Below are positions 59,857-64,000 of a stretch of 64,000 nucleotides of DNA, piece after piece. Origin of the DNA: Diospyros lotus (taxonomy: Eukaryota > Streptophyta > Magnoliopsida > Ericales > Ebenaceae); contig NC_068338.1 in NCBI RefSeq assembly GCF_014633365.1, positions 52,339,716-52,403,715 on the forward strand, given 5' to 3'. Position 1 is the stretch's first letter, and the number at the start of each line of letters is the position of its first letter. The notes beneath the pieces are model-generated. The model ran no database searches. It saw only the letters and a program-made list of their open reading frames with translations, and had not been told where the DNA came from. Position numbers and translations under genes: made by a program.

Positions 59857-61239
59857 TGGAGGCAGCAAGGCAAGATATGTTTTTTTGTTTTCTCCCCAAT
59901 TGTCACCGTTGATTTCAAATGATATTCACCTATTATTTCTTGATCGTTGACATTGATCGTCGTCTGGCACCGATTGTTTTCTCCAACACCGAATATTTTC
60001 CCCTAATTTAACCTCTTCGCCAATCGTCACCATGAACCAGATTTCACATTTTGATTTCCAAAATCAAGTTGGTTCCCATCCTATGTTTTAATGAAGGATT
60101 AGCATGATTTAAACAAGAGATTATTCAAGCATTGTTGAATTCAAAGAAGAATGATAGTTAAATAGAAGTTTAGCTCATATTAGGGTTTATATATTTTTTT
60201 TATATATATATTTTGGAAGTCGAGGGACTATGATGTACGAAAACATTTTGAGGGCACCATTTTGGCGTTTCTAAAACATTTCTGTTTGTGAAATGCCAAA
60301 AAACGTTTGTAATCTACTTTCACAATTTTAAAAACATTTCAAAACCTTTTCATAATATTAAAATTTTTAACATTAAGAAACACATTTTCAATTTAGAAAC
60401 GTATTTCCATCCATAAAAAGGTTAGGGATGAAATTTTTTTTTGTCTCTAACTCAAAATTTGTTTGGATGTATTATTAAATTTATGTTTATTTTTAAATTA
60501 AATAACTAATTTTTATATTCAAAATTATATTTACAAAAATGCCCTTATATTTTTTTATTTGCTTGCTTCCCCACATTTCCATTTCTTATTTTTTTTAAAA
60601 ATGTCATTTTTTCATTTTCATTTTATATTATATCTGTTTTCTATTTTTATTTTCTTGCAATCTACTCGATGAGTCTCACATTCTCGACGCTAAGGCAAGG
60701 CCCCTTTGAATAGTAATAGTTGACACGTTTATATAGAGTGTGAATCGATTCCACAACCTTACAATAATCAAAAAAAATTTCATACATAATTAACTAGTTA
60801 TGCTACACGAAAACACCAAACATTTCTAAGTCGAAATATTATAAAATTATATTTTTTATTATCATTTTTTAAACAAAAGTGTATAATATATTATAATACT
60901 CGTGTTATTTTGAATATTATTATTATGTGTTTAAATAATATTTTTGATAAATTATATAAGTTACGGAGTAGCTCATTTTAAGGTAAACAAATATTACACT
61001 CACAAACAATTTTTGCAAACTAGCGGAACACATACACAATTTATAATAATTTAATTTAAAATTAATAATAGTTCATAATAATGGTAAAATCTATTATTAA
61101 TTTTGAGTAAAAACTATTATGAATTATTGTTGATTTTAAATAAAATTATTATAAATTTTATATATACCATGTTAATTTACAAAAATTATTTATGAAAAAT
61201 TAAAGTGACCATAAAAAAAAGTGAAAGTGCAAATAGAAA
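59857..61239. other. AT-rich non-coding DNA of unit B with an insertion
   Basis: Aligns with 31045-31480 of unit A except for about 60130-61010, which is extra and includes a reversed copy of the AAAACATTT/GAAACGT repeat family also found at 12430-13330. No gene is supported. Confidence 0.45.
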
Positions 61240-61597
61240 AATATAAGTTTGGCCCACGAAGCGAGGACAAATTTTCATTCAGATTTCCTTCAGACCGTGT
61301 AGTGGAAACCACGAGTAGGAAGCCAAGAGGAATCGGTACACTTGGAGGAAGAACAGTCGCCAAAGTTCCCTCGGAATTAACACCTTAATTTCATCGAACA
61401 GCCTAAGATGCAGAGTTTGAGGTCCAGTTAATCATCGAATATTTACTTAGAAATTTAATAGCAAATGGGATCGGGGTGGTGGTGGGTTGCCACTAATTAT
61501 TACCCAGCAAGTGAACTGATGAACTTGTTCTGGCTGTTCTTCAGAATTCACCACCGGATCGGGTCGTCGTCTTCTTCTCCAGATACAGTCTGAATTT
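61240..61597. other. Right end of unit B
   Basis: The start (GGCCCAC-AAG-GAGGACAAATTTTCATT) matches 32355-32390, and the end (TTCAGAATTCACC to ATACAGTCTGAAT) matches about 33930-33985. It therefore mirrors the right end of unit A without the 32525-33392 element. No gene is supported. Confidence 0.55.
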
Positions 61598-62834
61598 ACC
61601 ATTTCTTTTTTCGTTTTAGTATTTATCTTGTGCTTCTGTCGTAGCCCTTTTTCTCTTATTTTCTAGATTGAACTGAATAAACTGCACGAAACAAGTTTTT
61701 ACTTGTAATTAAAATGGACTTTCATGTCCTCAGAATCTCCTTAAATATGTAGTTTCCATTCCAAGATGCAGCACGATTGAAGCTATACATCAGATTGATC
61801 CTTTTGCTACAAATATCACATCGATCAAGCAGCCTGTCAAGCCCTGCCGGTTTTGCTGTATGTGACACGGAGAATGGATGAAGGCCCGGACGTTTTCTGA
61901 ATCTTCTAAACTGTTTAGGTCCTAGGGTTATCCAGATTGCTATGGAGGGTTTTAAGTGGTTCTAGAGTGTTCCAGATTCTCTTAGGTTTTAGAATGATCT
62001 TTTGTAATGTCCCAAGTGGTTGGTAGGTCTGTCTATGAAGAATGCTATCCCAGCCATAGATTTAGATTGATCTCCATTGCGGGTTGAGGTAAAAGTATGT
62101 ATAGAAATGGTCTTATTTTCGTTCTCACTCCCTCTCCTTTGAGTTGTACGGAAATAAAAATAAAAAATATTTTTGATATGAAATAAAAACGGAGACAATG
62201 TATTTTTACAAGAAAAAAAAAAAGAATAAAAAATACGAGTAAAAGCGTAAATAAAAAAATATAAGATTTTTTTTTTATAAATATAATTGTTAATATAAAA
62301 TTATAAAAAATAGCATATAATTGAGCACGGACATGAGCAATTGACCAAACAAGCAACCAAAGTTGTGAAAGTATGGATCGACGGCGGCACCGATCAAGCA
62401 ATGGCAAGTTGGAAGCGAGCAATTGCATCGAGCAACCTAGCAAGCAAGTAGAGCACTGAGCAACTGAATCGATGGTGGCATGAGCATTGAGCAATCGACG
62501 GCAAGAAGGAAGTCAGCAATTGCACCGAGCAATCGAGTACGCAAGCACTAAGCAACTGAATCGACGATGGCACAAGTATTGAACATTGAGCAATTGACAG
62601 TGAAAGGGAACCAAGCAAGCAATCGAAGTTGGAAAATGACAACCTCGCAAGCAATTGCACTGAGCACCGAGCAACTCAATCAATGATAGCACCGAGCATT
62701 GAGCAATTGGTCTGTAGGGGAACGACGTTGACGACAAAGGGACAATTGAAGATGAGAGAAAGGTTCACTGATTCGATCAAATTTTAATTTGGACTTCAAA
62801 GAAATTAGATTTAGGGTTAGGGTGTGTAGACTGT
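61598..62834. repeat. Third, truncated copy of the unit (unit C)
   Basis: Matches 35630-36850 of unit B and, less well, 12000-13070 of unit A. It shares with B the stretch around 61755-61830 that unit A lacks, so C is nearer to B. It lacks the TMEM120 tail. The matching sequence stops at about 62834, where a different repeat begins. No ER-body-like sequence is reached. Reverse frames at 62045-62737 come from the GAGCAATTG repeat and are not genes. Confidence 0.85.
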
Positions 62835-64000
62835 GTTAGAACAGTAGGTTCTATGGCACACACCAAGAGGGGGGGTGAATTGGATATTTTAAAAAATCTT
62901 GATAGAACTTGAAAACTTTTTGACCTAATTGAGGTTTTAGTGATTTAAAACATAGAACATATAGAATGACAAATGTAACGCTCAATGAATGTAAAAGTAA
63001 GAAGGATAAATGACACAAAGAATTTATAGTGGTTCGGCTTAAACCAAGCCTAATCCACTACCTTAGCTCCCACTAAGGATTTTAAACCAATTCACTAAAA
63101 CCTCCTACTTATACAAGTAGGCCTTCTAGCTACACAAGCTAGGAAATACAACTTCATACTTAAACCAAGTAGGCCCTCTAGCTACACAACCTAGGAAATA
63201 CAACAAGTATAACAAAGAGAGGATCTAAGAGATAAATCTCTTAGTTACAATGTCTCTCAAAAATTATACAAGGCTTGAAGTAAATAAATACAAGTGAGGA
63301 TCAAAGCCTTGAAGAGAGAAAATACAACAGTGAAGGCGCAAATATTATAAGCTCGAGTAAAAATAATTTGAACTCTTTAGATCAACTCGTTCCCATCCAT
63401 TAGTCTTCTCTTGATCATCCATGACTTGTATTTATAGGCTTCCCAAAAGATTGAAGAGAAATGTAGCCGTTTGTGACCGTTGGAGTTGAAAAACTAGCCG
63501 TTGGAAGCTTTCTGTGAAAGATATAGTCGACAGAAGAAAATGCATAGTTGACTATTTTTACAAATAAAACAGAACACAGTCGACAGACAAAAACGCATAG
63601 TCGACTATCTTATAACACAAAAATTCCATAGTCGACAGATACATATGCATAGTCGACTATTGCAAAAATGTGAAGAAAATTTTGAATTTTATGAACAAAA
63701 ATAGTCGACAGATGAAAAGCCATAGTCGACTATCCTTATTTGATAGTCGACAGATACAAAAATAGTCGACAGAAGCCTTAAATAGTCAACAGATCAAATC
63801 AGCATAGTCGACTATCCTTATACATAGTCGATTATCTTTAACAGCATAGTTGACTATTCTAAAGCATAGTCAACAGAATGAAACACATAGTCGACTATCT
63901 TTTTGAAAATATTGAAAACTTAATAAATCCTCATTTAGATTCTTTTGAAAGCAAGTTGAGATTATCAAAACTATATTTTGAAACAAACCACACTCAACCA
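62835..64000. mobile_element. LTR-type element inserted in unit C, runs off the window
   Basis: Begins TGTTAGAACAGTAGG at the point where similarity to units A and B ends. A conserved-looking stretch (ACCAAGAGGGGGGGTGAATT at 62861-62880, then TTATAGTGGTTCGGC near 63030) recalls outer regions of plant LTR retroelements. No pol is seen, so this rests on the start motif and the break in similarity. Confidence 0.5.
63521..63900. repeat. Array of alternating palindromic and non-palindromic ATAGTCGAC repeats
   Basis: About sixteen copies of ATAGTCGAC in two forms: the 12-bp palindrome ATAGTCGACTAT (near 63544, 63597, 63649, 63722, 63804, 63824, 63846, 63887, three of them with one mismatch) and ATAGTCGACAGA (near 63523, 63577, 63628, 63701, 63743, 63761, 63782, 63866). 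The first eight strictly alternate. Spacing is 18-73 bp and the spacers are AT-rich and unrelated. Confidence 0.88.

Noticed and set aside
62045..62737. Reverse frames of 74-149 codons
   Set aside because: They come from the GAGCAATTG repeat of the unit; the matching frames in units A and B are not conserved.
63521..63900. CRISPR-like array
   Set aside because: Plant DNA; the word is only 9-12 bp, spacing is irregular and there are no cas genes.

Overview
This window is nuclear DNA from a flowering plant, almost certainly a eudicot. The protein-coding genes have many short exons in AT-rich introns with GT..AG borders. The window also carries Ty1/copia and other LTR elements, a LINE fragment, a tRNA-derived SINE and many non-autonomous DNA transposons. 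I could not name the species.

Layout. Bases 1-1656 are the 5' end (leader, tRNA-iMet primer-binding site, LTR) of a reverse-strand LTR element inserted into a decayed copia element (1657 to about 5582). That copia element lies in the first intron of a reverse-strand gene of which only exon 1 (5801-6193) is in the window. Divergent from it is an intact ten-exon TMEM120 (TMPIT-like) gene (6951-11485, +). Tail to tail with that is an intact eleven-exon gene (13714-25774, -) encoding a 966-residue 'membrane protein of ER body'-like protein with a VIT-like C-terminal membrane domain (copy A).

From within the last TMEM120 exon onward, the sequence is repeated as a tandem segmental duplication. Unit A runs from about 11390 to 34267, unit B from about 34268 to 61597, and unit C starts at about 61598 and is cut by another LTR-type element at about 62835. 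Unit B opens with a chimeric TMEM120 tail and holds a second ER-body-like gene (37693-53131, -). This copy is a mosaic. A copia element landed in exon 6 (5-bp target duplication CTTTC). Its LTR is now present three times, twice as a solo LTR, in partly repeated blocks of exons 4-7, and exon 8 is missing. All internal exons up to exon 8 are phase 1-1, so exon repetition and loss do not by themselves break the frame.

The DNA between the ER-body-like genes (about 26-34 kb and 53-61.6 kb) is a pair of diverged copies full of nested non-autonomous transposons. Several are present in one copy and absent at the matching site in the other, so they can be ordered against the duplication. It also contains a cluster of long perfect hairpins (about 32875-33093) and a G23 run. 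The right end (63520-63900) holds an array of TAGTCGAC-based repeats alternating between palindromic and non-palindromic forms.

Most likely expressed genes: TMEM120, ER-body-like copy A, and possibly the exon-1 gene if its enlarged intron is still spliced. Copy B is most likely a pseudogene, although its N-terminal exons and its membrane domain remain open.
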